6,796 nucleotides of DNA from Pseudomonadota bacterium (GTDB taxonomy: Bacteria > Pseudomonadota > Alphaproteobacteria > Sphingomonadales > Sphingomonadaceae): the NCBI GenBank assembly GCA_023392555.1, contig JAEVYW010000244.1, positions 1 through 6,796 of the forward strand, given 5' to 3'. This document shows positions 1-5,867 of the stretch, in pieces. Position numbers and translations under genes: made by a program. The notes below the pieces were generated by a model. That model was not told the DNA's origin. It was given only the letters and a program-made list of their open reading frames with translations, and did no database searches. The number at the start of each line of letters is the position of its first letter. Within the stretch, counting starts at the first letter, position 1.

Positions 1-157
1 GCCGACCGTAGAAGGTTGCATTGATCTCGATCGCGCTGAGGTGCGTTGATGCGTACTCAAGCTCCTTCGATTGCGGCAGCTTGTCCGGGTAGAACACGCC
101 TCGCCAGGGCGGAAACGTCCACCCGCCGACACCGATGCGGATCCGCGCTTTGCTCAT
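1..157 (-). CDS. DUF72 (YecE-like) family protein, N-terminal part only
   Basis: The minus strand from the ATG at 157 stays open to the window edge and gives the first 52 residues. They begin MSKARIRIGVGGWTFPPWRG and continue through VFYPDKLP, an LEYAS stretch and IEINATFYG. The opening strand IRIGVGGW, the W-R-G-x-FYP segment and the E-INxTFYG strand are the typical start of DUF72 proteins, which have a TIM-barrel-like fold and no settled biochemical role. The C-terminal four fifths lie outside the window. The start is supported by the family's usual N-terminus; the ribosome binding site is weak (an AAGGGTG about 13 bases upstream). The gene is divergent from the epimerase, with 76 bases between start codons. 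Family assignment is fairly secure; function is unknown. Confidence 0.85.
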   Translation of the reverse strand, partial: MSKARIRIGVGGWTFPPWRGVFYPDKLPQSKELEYASTHLSAIEINATFYGR

Positions 158-233
158 GGCTGTTCGCTGCACCCTTTGCGCGCATGCCGCAATTAGGATT
201 CGCTTTTGCCGTTCCGGCGGGTAAGTCCGGCTC

Positions 234-1232
234 ATGACGTTTCTCGTCACGGGGGCTGCCGGCTTCATCGGATTTTCGACTGCGCGCGCGCTGCTCGCGC
301 GGGGCGACCGCGTGCTCGGCATCGATAACCTCAACGACTATTACGATCCCACGCTGAAGCAGGCGCGGCTGAAGCAATTGTCGGATCAGTACGGAAACAC
401 GTTCCGTTTCAAGCAGGTCGATTTTGCCGACTCCCAGGCCTTGGCCGCCGGGACATCGGACGAGGATTTCGACCGGATCATCCACCTCGGTGCGCAGGCA
501 GGCGTTCGCTACAGCATCGAGAACCCGATGGCCTACGTGCAGTCGAACCTGGTCGGCCACGTCAACATGCTCGAACTGGCCCGGCATCGCCGCTCCAGCC
601 ACTTCGTCTACGCGTCTTCGTCGTCAGTCTACGGCGGCAACAAGAGCCTGCCGTTCCGCGTCGAGGACCGCGTCGATCATCCGCTCTCGCTCTACGCCGC
701 GACCAAGAAGGCCGATGAGCTGATGAGCGAGTGCTACGCGAACCTGTACCGCTTGCCCTCGACCGGGCTTCGCTTCTTCACCGTGTACGGGCCGTGGGGC
801 CGTCCCGACATGGCGATGTGGATCTTCACCAAGGCGCTGTTTGCCGGTGAGCCGCTGCCCCTGTTCAATCATGGCGAGATGCGGCGCGACTTCACCTTCA
901 TCGATGATATCGTCACTGGCGTTCTGGCATGTGCCGACGGCCCGCCGCTGGACGATGGAACGATGAAAGCCGGTGGAAGCAATGGGCCGCACGCCGTCTA
1001 CAATATCGGCAACAACCGCAGCGGGGACCTGATGCGGGTCGTCGAGTTGCTGGAGCAGGCGACCGGGAAGAAGGCCCTCTGCGACCCCAAGCCGATGCAG
1101 CCTGGCGATGTCAGCAATACCTTCGCCGACATCCGCGCGATCGAGCGCGACCATGGATTCAAGCCCACAACTGCCATCGACGAGGGCGTTCCGCGCTTCG
1201 TGCAATGGTACAGGGAGTATCATAACGTATGA
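234..1232 (+). CDS. NAD-dependent epimerase, probable UDP-glucuronate 4-epimerase
   Basis: This is a 332-residue extended short-chain dehydrogenase/reductase, a usual length for the family. It has the Rossmann NAD-binding motif GAAGFIG at residues 7-13, an acidic residue for the NAD ribose at D31 within GIDNLNDYYD, the catalytic Ser region SSSSVYG at 128-134, and the Tyr/Lys pair Y154-K158 in YAATK. The DNLNDYYD stretch and FFTVYGPWGRPDMA are hallmarks of the UDP-glucuronate 4-epimerase (capsular protein I, LpsL) branch. That branch makes UDP-galacturonate for surface polysaccharides in the cytoplasm. The exact substrate is inferred; another UDP-hexose or hexuronate remains possible. The ATG at 234 sits directly before the Rossmann motif, so the start is well fixed, though only a weak GGCGGG precedes it. 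Its TGA overlaps the next gene's ATG, so the two are probably translated together. Confidence 0.9.
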   Translation: MTFLVTGAAGFIGFSTARALLARGDRVLGIDNLNDYYDPTLKQARLKQLSDQYGNTFRFKQVDFADSQALAAGTSDEDFDRIIHLGAQAGVRYSIENPMAYVQSNLVGHVNMLELARHRRSSHFVYASSSSVYGGNKSLPFRVEDRVDHPLSLYAATKKADELMSECYANLYRLPSTGLRFFTVYGPWGRPDMAMWIFTKALFAGEPLPLFNHGEMRRDFTFIDDIVTGVLACADGPPLDDGTMKAGGSNGPHAVYNIGNNRSGDLMRVVELLEQATGKKALCDPKPMQPGDVSNTFADIRAIERDHGFKPTTAIDEGVPRFVQWYREYHNV

Positions 1233-2185
1233 GCCTGCCGCCGATCTTCGACCGTCTTCGCCTGCCGGTCATCGCGGCGCCGCTCTTCATCGTTTCAAAT
1301 CCGCAACTGGTTATCGCCCAGTGCAAGGCCGGCGTGGTTGGAAGCTTCCCCGCGCTCAACGCACGGCCGGCCTCGCAGCTGGACGAGTGGATCCACGAGA
1401 TTACCGAGGCGCTCGCGGCCCATGACCGCGACAATCCCGATGCGCCGTCAGCTCCGTTCGCGGTTAACCAGATCGTGCACCGGTCTAACGACCGCTTCGA
1501 GCATGACGTGGAGGTCTGCGCGAAGTGGAAGGTGCCGATCGTCATCACCTCGCTCGGTGCGCGCGAGGAGCTGAACCACGCCGTCCACTCATGGGGCGGG
1601 ATCACGCTTCACGACATCATCGACGACCGCTTTGCCCGGAAGGCGATCGAAAAGGGCGCGGACGGCCTGATTGCGGTCGCTGCCGGGGCAGGGGGGCATG
1701 CGGGACGCTGGTCGCCGTTCGCTCTCATTCACGAAATCCGCCGCTGGTTCGACGGACCGCTTGCTCTGTCGGGAGCCATCGCAACCGGCGACGCGGTGCT
1801 TGCGGCGCAGGCCATGGGGGCGGACCTCGCTTATATCGGCTCCGCCTTCATCGCGCCGCCAGAAGCGCGAGCGACCGACGAGTACAAGCAGGCAATTGTA
1901 TCGAGCAGCGCGGCCGACATCGTCTATTCGAATCTCTTCACCGGCATCCACGGCAATTATTTGCGGTCATCGATCGTGGCCGCGGGGCTCGACCCAGAGA
2001 ACCTGCCTGCGCCAGGCTCCGAGGCCATGAACTTCCAGTCCGCGACCGGCGCGAAGGCGTGGCGCGACATCTGGGGCTCAGGGCAAGGTGTCGGAGCGGT
2101 CGACGAGGTTGCACCGACGGCGGGCCTCGTCGCTCGCCTGACCGAAGAATATCGGGCCGCAAAGTCGCGGCTATGCGCTAGCTGA
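1229..2185 (+). CDS. Nitronate monooxygenase (2-nitropropane dioxygenase) family protein
   Basis: This 318-residue protein is an FMN-dependent TIM barrel of the nitronate monooxygenase family. The N-terminus LRLPVIAAPLFIVSNPQLV (residues 10-28) matches the first strand and flavin-binding region. AAGAGGHAG ends near residue 159 and carries the expected active-site histidine, H157. LSGAIATGDAVLAAQAMGADLAYIGSAF supplies the C-terminal phosphate-binding strands for FMN. Characterised members oxidise alkyl nitronates such as propionate 3-nitronate, but many relatives have no known substrate, so the activity here is inferred. The ATG lies inside the ATGA overlap with the epimerase stop, with AGGGAG at 1212-1217 as ribosome binding site within the upstream gene. 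The gene's last 8 bases overlap the end of the convergent thioesterase gene. Confidence 0.9.
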   Translation: MSLPPIFDRLRLPVIAAPLFIVSNPQLVIAQCKAGVVGSFPALNARPASQLDEWIHEITEALAAHDRDNPDAPSAPFAVNQIVHRSNDRFEHDVEVCAKWKVPIVITSLGAREELNHAVHSWGGITLHDIIDDRFARKAIEKGADGLIAVAAGAGGHAGRWSPFALIHEIRRWFDGPLALSGAIATGDAVLAAQAMGADLAYIGSAFIAPPEARATDEYKQAIVSSSAADIVYSNLFTGIHGNYLRSSIVAAGLDPENLPAPGSEAMNFQSATGAKAWRDIWGSGQGVGAVDEVAPTAGLVARLTEEYRAAKSRLCAS

Positions 2186-2609
2186 TCGCTTCCAGCTTCT
2201 CGCGCCATCCCGCCGGAATTCCCGTGGGTCGCCGCGTTGCCCGGTCAACCACGACGTGGACGAACTCACCTTCGGCAGCGGCGCTGCCCGAGCCTTCGCC
2301 GAACACACCAATGCGATAGCGGATGCTCGATCGGCCCAGCTCGGCGACCGCAAGGCCGACTTCAATCGGCGCAGGAAATTCGAGCGGCGCGGCGTAGGTG
2401 CAGCGTGTTTCGACCACCAATGCGATCGGGTCGCCGTTGGCGATGTCGAGCATCCCCTGTTCGACCAACCACGCGTTCACGGCGCTGTCGAACCACTCGT
2501 AGTAGACGGTGTTGTTGACGTGCCCGTAAGCGTCATTGTCGGCCCAGCGCGTCGTGAAGGTTCGCCATACGTTGAAGTCGGCGCGAGTTGCCGGGGGGCG
2601 GCGGCTCAC
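2178..2609 (-). CDS. Acyl-CoA thioesterase, hotdog-fold 4HBT/YbgC type
   Basis: The protein is a single hotdog domain of the 4-hydroxybenzoyl-CoA thioesterase/YbgC type, which hydrolyses acyl-CoA thioesters in the cytoplasm. Near the N-terminus (about residues 21-41) is RWADNDAYGHVNNTVYYEWF, with the D-x-D-x-x-G-H-V-N-N signature; D26 aligns with the usual catalytic Asp. The reading frame is open up to an ATG at 2657, but I prefer the GTG at 2609. It overlaps the dehydrogenase TGA as GTGA, gives 143 residues (normal for the family), and removes an Arg-rich extension without family resemblance. No strong Shine-Dalgarno is visible, which fits translational coupling. The 3' end overlaps the nitronate monooxygenase gene by 8 bases. 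The substrate cannot be told from the sequence. Confidence 0.87.
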   Translation of the reverse strand: MSRRPPATRADFNVWRTFTTRWADNDAYGHVNNTVYYEWFDSAVNAWLVEQGMLDIANGDPIALVVETRCTYAAPLEFPAPIEVGLAVAELGRSSIRYRIGVFGEGSGSAAAEGEFVHVVVDRATRRPTGIPAGWREKLEAIS

Positions 2610-3751
2610 CAGGCGGACTCGTAGAGCCGCTGTGCGTCCGCTTCGTCGATGGGACACGGATTGTTCACCAGGAGCCGGGTCTGCTTCATCGCTTCGCGGG
2701 CCAGCGTCGGCGCTTCGCCGATGTCGATGCCATAGTCGCGCAGGCGTGTCTGAATGCCGCTTTCTTGGACCAGCTGGTCAAGGCGATCGATGAGGATTGC
2801 GGCGCGCGCCTGACTGCCTTCGCTCTCGCAGCCCGGTAGGACGATCGGCGCCAGCTCCGCATAATGCTCGCGAGCTGCCTCGGAATTGTGCTGGAGGACG
2901 TGGCGCAGCATCAGGGCGTTCGAAACGCCGTGGGGCAGGTGGTGCAGGCCGCCGAGCGGGTAGGCGAGGGCATGGACTCCCGCGACAGGGGCGTTCGAGA
3001 AAGCAAGCCCCGCGAGGTGCGCTCCGAGAAGCATGGCCTCTCGGGCCGCAAGGTCGCCGGGATGCTCGCAAGCGGTGAGCAAATTGCTCGTCAGCAGGCG
3101 AAGAGCCTCGCGAGCGAGCGCGTCGGAGATCGGGTTCTTCAGTCGCGCCGAGGTGTAGGCCTCCACCGCATGGACGATCGCATCGATCCCCGTCGCGGCC
3201 GTCACGCCCCTTGGCAGTCCTACAATCAGTGTCGGGTCGAGCACCGCCCAATCCGCGGTCAGGGGGCGGGCGTTGACGGCGAGCTTCACGCCGCCTTCGC
3301 AGGTGATGACCGAGATTGGCGTCGCTTCGGAGCCGGTGCCTGCCGTCGTCGGGACGAGAATCAGCGGCAGGCGCTCGCCCTTGGCGAGGCCGACGCCCCA
3401 GATCGTATCGAGATCGTCACCCGAACCGAGAAGGTATGCAGCGAGCTTGGCCACATCCATCGGGCTCCCGCCGCCGAAGCCGATGACGGAGGAGGCGCCT
3501 CGGGCGCGACCCGCCTCGACTGCTGCTTCGAGCGTCGCACGCGACGGGTCAGCTTCCACTTGATCGAAGATGGTGACCGTGCGGCCGGACGCTTCGAGCG
3601 CCTCGACCGGCTCACGCGTTAGGCCGAGTGAGGCCAGCTGCTCGTCGGTGACGAAGAGTACCGATCCTTCCGGTAGCAGGTCTGCGATTTCCGTGGCTTT
3701 GCCGGCGCCGGCAATCAGCCGCGGTCCGGGGTGGAAGGTGAAGCTGCGCAT
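2606..3751 (-). CDS. Iron-containing (group III) alcohol dehydrogenase
   Basis: This 381-residue protein is a full-length iron-type alcohol dehydrogenase. The N-terminal nucleotide-binding domain carries GFGGGSPMDVAK at residues 91-102 and PTTAGTGSEATPISVI at 134-149, both standard NAD(P)-binding motifs. The all-helical C-terminal domain has four metal ligands at D190, H194, H260 and H274. Their spacing closely follows that of lactaldehyde reductase FucO, so the enzyme looks catalytically intact. It should interconvert an alcohol and an aldehyde in the cytoplasm; the substrate is not predictable. It starts 21 bases after the DUF1465 gene and its stop overlaps the thioesterase start, so it is probably part of the same minus-strand transcript. 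The Shine-Dalgarno is poor. Confidence 0.92.
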   Translation of the reverse strand: MRSFTFHPGPRLIAGAGKATEIADLLPEGSVLFVTDEQLASLGLTREPVEALEASGRTVTIFDQVEADPSRATLEAAVEAGRARGASSVIGFGGGSPMDVAKLAAYLLGSGDDLDTIWGVGLAKGERLPLILVPTTAGTGSEATPISVITCEGGVKLAVNARPLTADWAVLDPTLIVGLPRGVTAATGIDAIVHAVEAYTSARLKNPISDALAREALRLLTSNLLTACEHPGDLAAREAMLLGAHLAGLAFSNAPVAGVHALAYPLGGLHHLPHGVSNALMLRHVLQHNSEAAREHYAELAPIVLPGCESEGSQARAAILIDRLDQLVQESGIQTRLRDYGIDIGEAPTLAREAMKQTRLLVNNPCPIDEADAQRLYESAW

Positions 3752-3772
3752 CGCCGCGCAGATTAGCGGCGC

Positions 3773-4279
3773 TTAGCCGAGATTCCCACCGAGACCGCGT
3801 TCAAGCCGGCCCATCAGCGCGCGGGCAGGGCTGGTTGGCGTTTCCTCCGCGACGACGCCCTCGTCGACGCGCTTGATGCGGGCATAAAGATCGCTGCTCG
3901 CTTCGATCAGGCGGCGAGCTTCGGGCGGCATCTTTGCCACGACCTCCGGATCGCTCTCCGCGGCATGGCCAAGGCGGCGTTCCGGACGACGGCCTTCGGG
4001 CCCAGGGATTTCGCCGGTCTCGATTGCGCGCTGGGTCAGAAGCCACGCGACGATGTGCATGATCCGCGTCGTGACCTTCAGCGATTCGCAGGCGAAGCTG
4101 ACGCGGATGAAAGGCTCGAGCAAGTTGCGGTCGTCGCGGCCGGCTTCGTCGAAGTAATGCCGGGCCTCATCGGCGAGCAGCATCGCTTCGGTGTATAGGC
4201 CGTCGATGACCCGCGAGGTGATGCGGACCTCGGCCGGCGGATTGTCGCTCGAATCGTCCATTGCCCTAACGAATGCCAT
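3773..4279 (-). CDS. DUF1465 family protein, RcdA-like (regulator of CtrA degradation)
   Basis: This 168-residue, mainly helical protein belongs to DUF1465. Residues about 20-40 hold the SRVIDGLYTEAMLLADEA-type helix. The core VSFACESLKVTTRIMHIVAW followed by LLTQRAIETGEI matches, from memory, the corresponding helices of Caulobacter RcdA. RcdA is an adaptor that helps deliver the cell-cycle regulator CtrA to ClpXP. The C-terminal half (GPEGRRPERR onward) is charged and looks flexible. Whether this protein works in CtrA turnover is inference from homology. The start is uncertain: the ATG at 4279 has a GAG about 8 bases upstream, while the in-frame ATG at 4261 has a better-placed AGGG and would shorten the protein by six residues. 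It lies 75 bases after the YdcH-family gene and 21 bases before the alcohol dehydrogenase. Confidence 0.85.
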   Translation of the reverse strand: MAFVRAMDDSSDNPPAEVRITSRVIDGLYTEAMLLADEARHYFDEAGRDDRNLLEPFIRVSFACESLKVTTRIMHIVAWLLTQRAIETGEIPGPEGRRPERRLGHAAESDPEVVAKMPPEARRLIEASSDLYARIKRVDEGVVAEETPTSPARALMGRLERGLGGNLG

Positions 4280-4337
4280 TGTTCTCGACTGGTGAAAACG
4301 CCCGGGGAGGCGGCCGGAGGCAAGCGCGCGGCGGCCA

Positions 4338-4352
4338 GTCCCGGCTTGGGAC
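4338..4352 (-). other. Small hairpin just after the YdcH-family stop codon
   Basis: GTCCC at 4338-4342 and GGGAC at 4348-4352 can pair around a 5-base loop, two bases beyond the TGA at 4357-4355. On the minus strand no T-run follows, so this is not a clear intrinsic terminator. It could be a partial attenuator or a 3'-end stabiliser between the YdcH-family and DUF1465 genes. The rest of the 75-base gap is GC-rich and shows nothing I recognise. Confidence 0.35.
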
Positions 4353-4354
4353 AG

Positions 4355-4552
4355 TCAGGCGATGATGTCCGGCACGCTGCGATCGATGATCAGCTGGATC
4401 TGATCCTTCAGAAGCAGCTTGCGCTTCTTGAGCCGCGCAATCTCGAGCGAGCCCAGCACCGAGCTCTCGGCCGACAGTTCGGCAATTCTCGCATCCAATT
4501 CCCTGTGCTCAGCTTTCAGCAGGGAAAGCTGGTCGTTGGCCGCCTGATTCAT
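4355..4552 (-). CDS. YdcH/DUF465 family small coiled-coil protein
   Basis: The ATG at 4552 gives a 65-residue helical hairpin protein of the YdcH (DUF465) family. The first helix carries LKAEHRELDARIAEL (residues 12-26). The second carries the family signature LEIARLKKRKLLLKDQI (36-52). It is cytoplasmic, with no signal or membrane segment. No biochemical function is established for the family. A GTG at 4561 is an alternative start that adds three residues (68 in total); neither start has a well-placed Shine-Dalgarno, and I chose ATG on codon preference. The gene heads the minus-strand group with the RcdA-like gene and is divergent from a second YdcH-like gene. Confidence 0.85.
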   Translation of the reverse strand: MNQAANDQLSLLKAEHRELDARIAELSAESSVLGSLEIARLKKRKLLLKDQIQLIIDRSVPDIIA

Positions 4553-4716
4553 CCTGATCACGTCTAACCCAAGTCAACTTTGCCGTCACTGCTCGGCCGG
4601 CTCCCAAGTATCGACGAGCCGCGATCCAGACGTGCCGGATAGACGTTATGGATGCGAGACAAAGCGTCCGAAAAGTGTTTTATTGGTGACACTGTTCAGC
4701 CGCATCCAGGAAAGGA
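4553..4716 (+). other. Divergent intergenic region between two YdcH-family genes
   Basis: These 164 bases must hold the control region for the small plus-strand gene and, unless it is read from elsewhere, for the minus-strand group. I found no convincing -35/-10 pair on either strand. Visible structure is limited to an inverted repeat AGTGT at 4674-4678 and ACACT at 4689-4693, separated by 10 bases and lying 24 to 43 bases upstream of the ATG at 4717. That position could suit an operator or an overlapping promoter, but 5-base arms are weak evidence. Confidence 0.3.
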
Positions 4717-4887
4717 ATGGCATCGATGGACAAGATACACGCCGAGGAGCTGGAAACTCAGCACGCGGCTCTCTCGGCGCAGATCGATGACGAAGAGCAT
4801 CGGCCTCTACCCGACATGATCAAGCTTCACGAGCTGAAGAAAGAGAAGCTCAGACTGAAAGACGAATTGGCCGGCCACTACCACTAG
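4717..4887 (+). CDS. YdcH/DUF465-like small protein (56 aa)
   Basis: The ATG at 4717 opens a 56-codon frame ending in TAG at 4885-4887. Its product has two helices: ELETQHAALSAQIDDEEHRP (residues 11-30), then IKLHELKKEKLRLKDELAG (35-53). The spacing of H-A-A-L-x-A-x-I and the LKKEKLRLKDE stretch is the DUF465/YdcH pattern, shared with the neighbouring divergent gene. Both candidate starts have good ribosome binding sites: AGGA at 4708-4711 for the ATG at 4717, and AAAGGA at 4711-4716 for the in-frame ATG at 4726, which would give 53 residues. Strong translation signals, family resemblance and a terminator at its end make it a real gene despite its size. Function is unknown. Confidence 0.85.
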   Translation: MASMDKIHAEELETQHAALSAQIDDEEHRPLPDMIKLHELKKEKLRLKDELAGHYH

Positions 4888-4900
4888 GGCCGGCCTTTTT
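4869..4900 (+). terminator. Intrinsic terminator of the 56-aa YdcH-like gene
   Basis: GGCCGGCC at 4869-4876 pairs perfectly with GGCCGGCC at 4888-4895 around an 11-base loop, followed by five T at 4896-4900. The left arm encodes the final Leu-Ala-Gly-His region and the loop contains the stop codon. The T-run reaches into the stop codon (4901-4899) of the convergent lipoprotein gene. On the minus strand the same hairpin begins three bases after that stop but is followed by AATTCG rather than a T-run, so termination in that direction would be weaker. Confidence 0.85.
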
Positions 4901-5237
4901 ATTGGCCGTCGGACGCGTCCGAGGCCTGTTCGGCAGACTGATCGTCTGAGGACGCTTCGGAATCCGCCGACTGGACATCAGAGGGAACGGAAGGGTCGAT
5001 CGCCGGGGAAACCGGCGTGCCCTCGACCGATGTCCCCTCATACTGGCCCGTGGGAACCTCATCCGGCGGTGTGTCGGAATCCGAGGACTCGTCTTCGGCG
5101 CTTTCCGAGGAGGATGACGCCGCGCTGCTCGCGGGCGTCACCGCATTCGGAAACGGCGGCGGACCTTCGTCTTCAGAGCTGCCGCAGGCACCCAACGACA
5201 GCGCCAGGCCGGCGCTCAGGATTGCAATGAACTTCAT
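4899..5237 (-). CDS. Small acidic Ser-rich lipoprotein of unknown function
   Basis: The frame encodes 112 residues. Residues 1-17 form a lipoprotein signal peptide, MKFIAILSAGLALSLGA, with lipobox L15-G16-A17-C18, so the protein should be lipidated at C18 after export. Residue 19 is Gly, not Asp, so by the E. coli rule it would go to the outer membrane. The 95-residue mature part is low-complexity: by hand count 23 Ser and 22 Asp/Glu, with no Lys, Arg or His. It has no recognisable domain and is probably disordered. The gene begins 31 bases after the dksA stop on the same strand and may be cotranscribed with it. No Shine-Dalgarno lies at a normal distance. The signal peptide and strand-consistent context support a real gene; the function is not known to me. 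Confidence 0.8.
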   Translation of the reverse strand: MKFIAILSAGLALSLGACGSSEDEGPPPFPNAVTPASSAASSSSESAEDESSDSDTPPDEVPTGQYEGTSVEGTPVSPAIDPSVPSDVQSADSEASSDDQSAEQASDASDGQ

Positions 5238-5268
5238 GGAATCGCGGGTAACGACAAAATCCTAAGAT

Positions 5269-5733
5269 TCAGTCGTCGCGCGAGACCTTCTCGATCCGTT
5301 CGTGCCGCTCTTGCGCTTCCAGCGTCATCGTCGCGATCGGGCGCGCTTCGAGGCGACCAAGCGAGATCGGGTCGCCCGTCACGTCGCAATAGCCATACTC
5401 GCCTTCGTAGAGACGACGGATCGCCGCATCGATCTTGGCGATCAGCTTGCGCTGACGGTCGCGGGTGCGAAGCTCGATGCTCCAGTCGGTTTCACTCGAC
5501 GCGCGGTCGGCCATGTCGGGCTCGCGCATCGAATCGACCTGAAGCTGCGCCATCGTGGCGCGCGATTCTTCAATGATGGATTCTTTCCAGTCCTTCAGCT
5601 TGCGAAGGAAATAAGCCCTGTGCAGGTGACACATGAACTCTTCGTCATCGGACGGACGGTAGTTTTCGGTGAGTATGATGCGATCGAACGGAACCGGTTG
5701 ATCGCCGTACAGGTCGACAAGTGCGGTGGCCAT
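5269..5733 (-). CDS. dksA: RNA polymerase-binding transcription factor DksA
   Basis: This is a 154-residue DksA/TraR-family protein, which enters the RNA polymerase secondary channel and, with ppGpp in characterised species, resets transcription during starvation. The coiled-coil tip has D73-x-x-D76-R-A78, the acidic tip residues needed for activity. IELRTRDRQRKLIAKID (residues 86-102) matches the second coiled-coil helix, and the globular end contains EYGYCDVTGDPISLGRLEAR followed by PIATMTLEAQ. Only C116 of the four zinc-binding cysteines of E. coli DksA remains; the others are T119, T137 and A140. I recall this as common in alphaproteobacterial homologues. The frame is open to an ATG at 5817, but the ATG at 5733 is chosen because GGGAGGG lies four bases upstream and the family N-terminus starts here. 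Confidence 0.93.
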   Translation of the reverse strand: MATALVDLYGDQPVPFDRIILTENYRPSDDEEFMCHLHRAYFLRKLKDWKESIIEESRATMAQLQVDSMREPDMADRASSETDWSIELRTRDRQRKLIAKIDAAIRRLYEGEYGYCDVTGDPISLGRLEARPIATMTLEAQERHERIEKVSRDD

Positions 5734-5754
5734 GTAACCCTCCCAGCTCGGACC

Positions 5755-5779
5755 TTCGAACCCCCCAATTTGGTTCGAA
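5755..5779 (-). other. Perfect 8-bp inverted repeat in the dksA leader
   Basis: TTCGAACC at 5755-5762 and GGTTCGAA at 5772-5779 are perfect inverted repeats with a 9-base loop. In the dksA transcript the hairpin would end about 10 bases before the GGGAGGG ribosome binding site. The hairpin could affect translation or act as a dyad binding site on DNA. There is no T-run after it, so it is not an intrinsic terminator. The motif GGTTCGAA resembles a tRNA T-loop, but no tRNA can be built around it. Confidence 0.55.
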
Positions 5780-5851
5780 AGCACCCCCAATGCGCCGCCT
5801 GCTGCGCGCCGGGCCACCGGTGCAGCCGGAGGCAGATTACTACAGACTTTC

Positions 5852-5867
5852 CCGGGACTTAGCCCGG
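5852..5867 (-). other. Second hairpin in the putative dksA leader
   Basis: CCGGG at 5852-5856 pairs with CCCGG at 5863-5867 across a 6-base loop. It lies within the first 40 bases of the transcript that would start from the promoter candidate at 5894-5922. A G+C-only stem of five pairs should form in RNA, but no function can be read from it. Confidence 0.35.

Noticed and set aside
57..1223. Two minus-strand open frames (57-602 and 624-1223) opposite the epimerase.
   Set aside because: Both are shadows of the epimerase reading frame. The first also runs across the DUF72 start in another frame, and neither resembles a family.
2864..3622. An open frame of 252 codons on the plus strand opposite the alcohol dehydrogenase.
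   Set aside because: It is antisense to a fully conserved enzyme, has low-quality Arg/Gly-rich sequence and no family motif.
4572..4577. TTGACT on the minus strand, a near-perfect -35 hexamer before the YdcH-family gene.
   Set aside because: A -10 element 17 bases further would overlap the start codon at 4552, and no TATAAT-like sequence is there.
5258..5269. AATC/GATT hairpin between dksA and the lipoprotein gene, followed on the minus strand by TTGTCG.
   Set aside because: The stem is four base pairs, mostly A-T, and no proper T-run follows, so it is too weak to call a terminator.
5772..5779. GGTTCGAA, which looks like the T-loop of a tRNA.
   Set aside because: No acceptor, D-arm or anticodon arm can be placed around it on either strand; it is explained by the inverted repeat.
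5302..5862. A plus-strand open frame of 186 codons opposite dksA and its leader.
   Set aside because: It is antisense to dksA with no recognisable motifs, and the dksA frame is certain.
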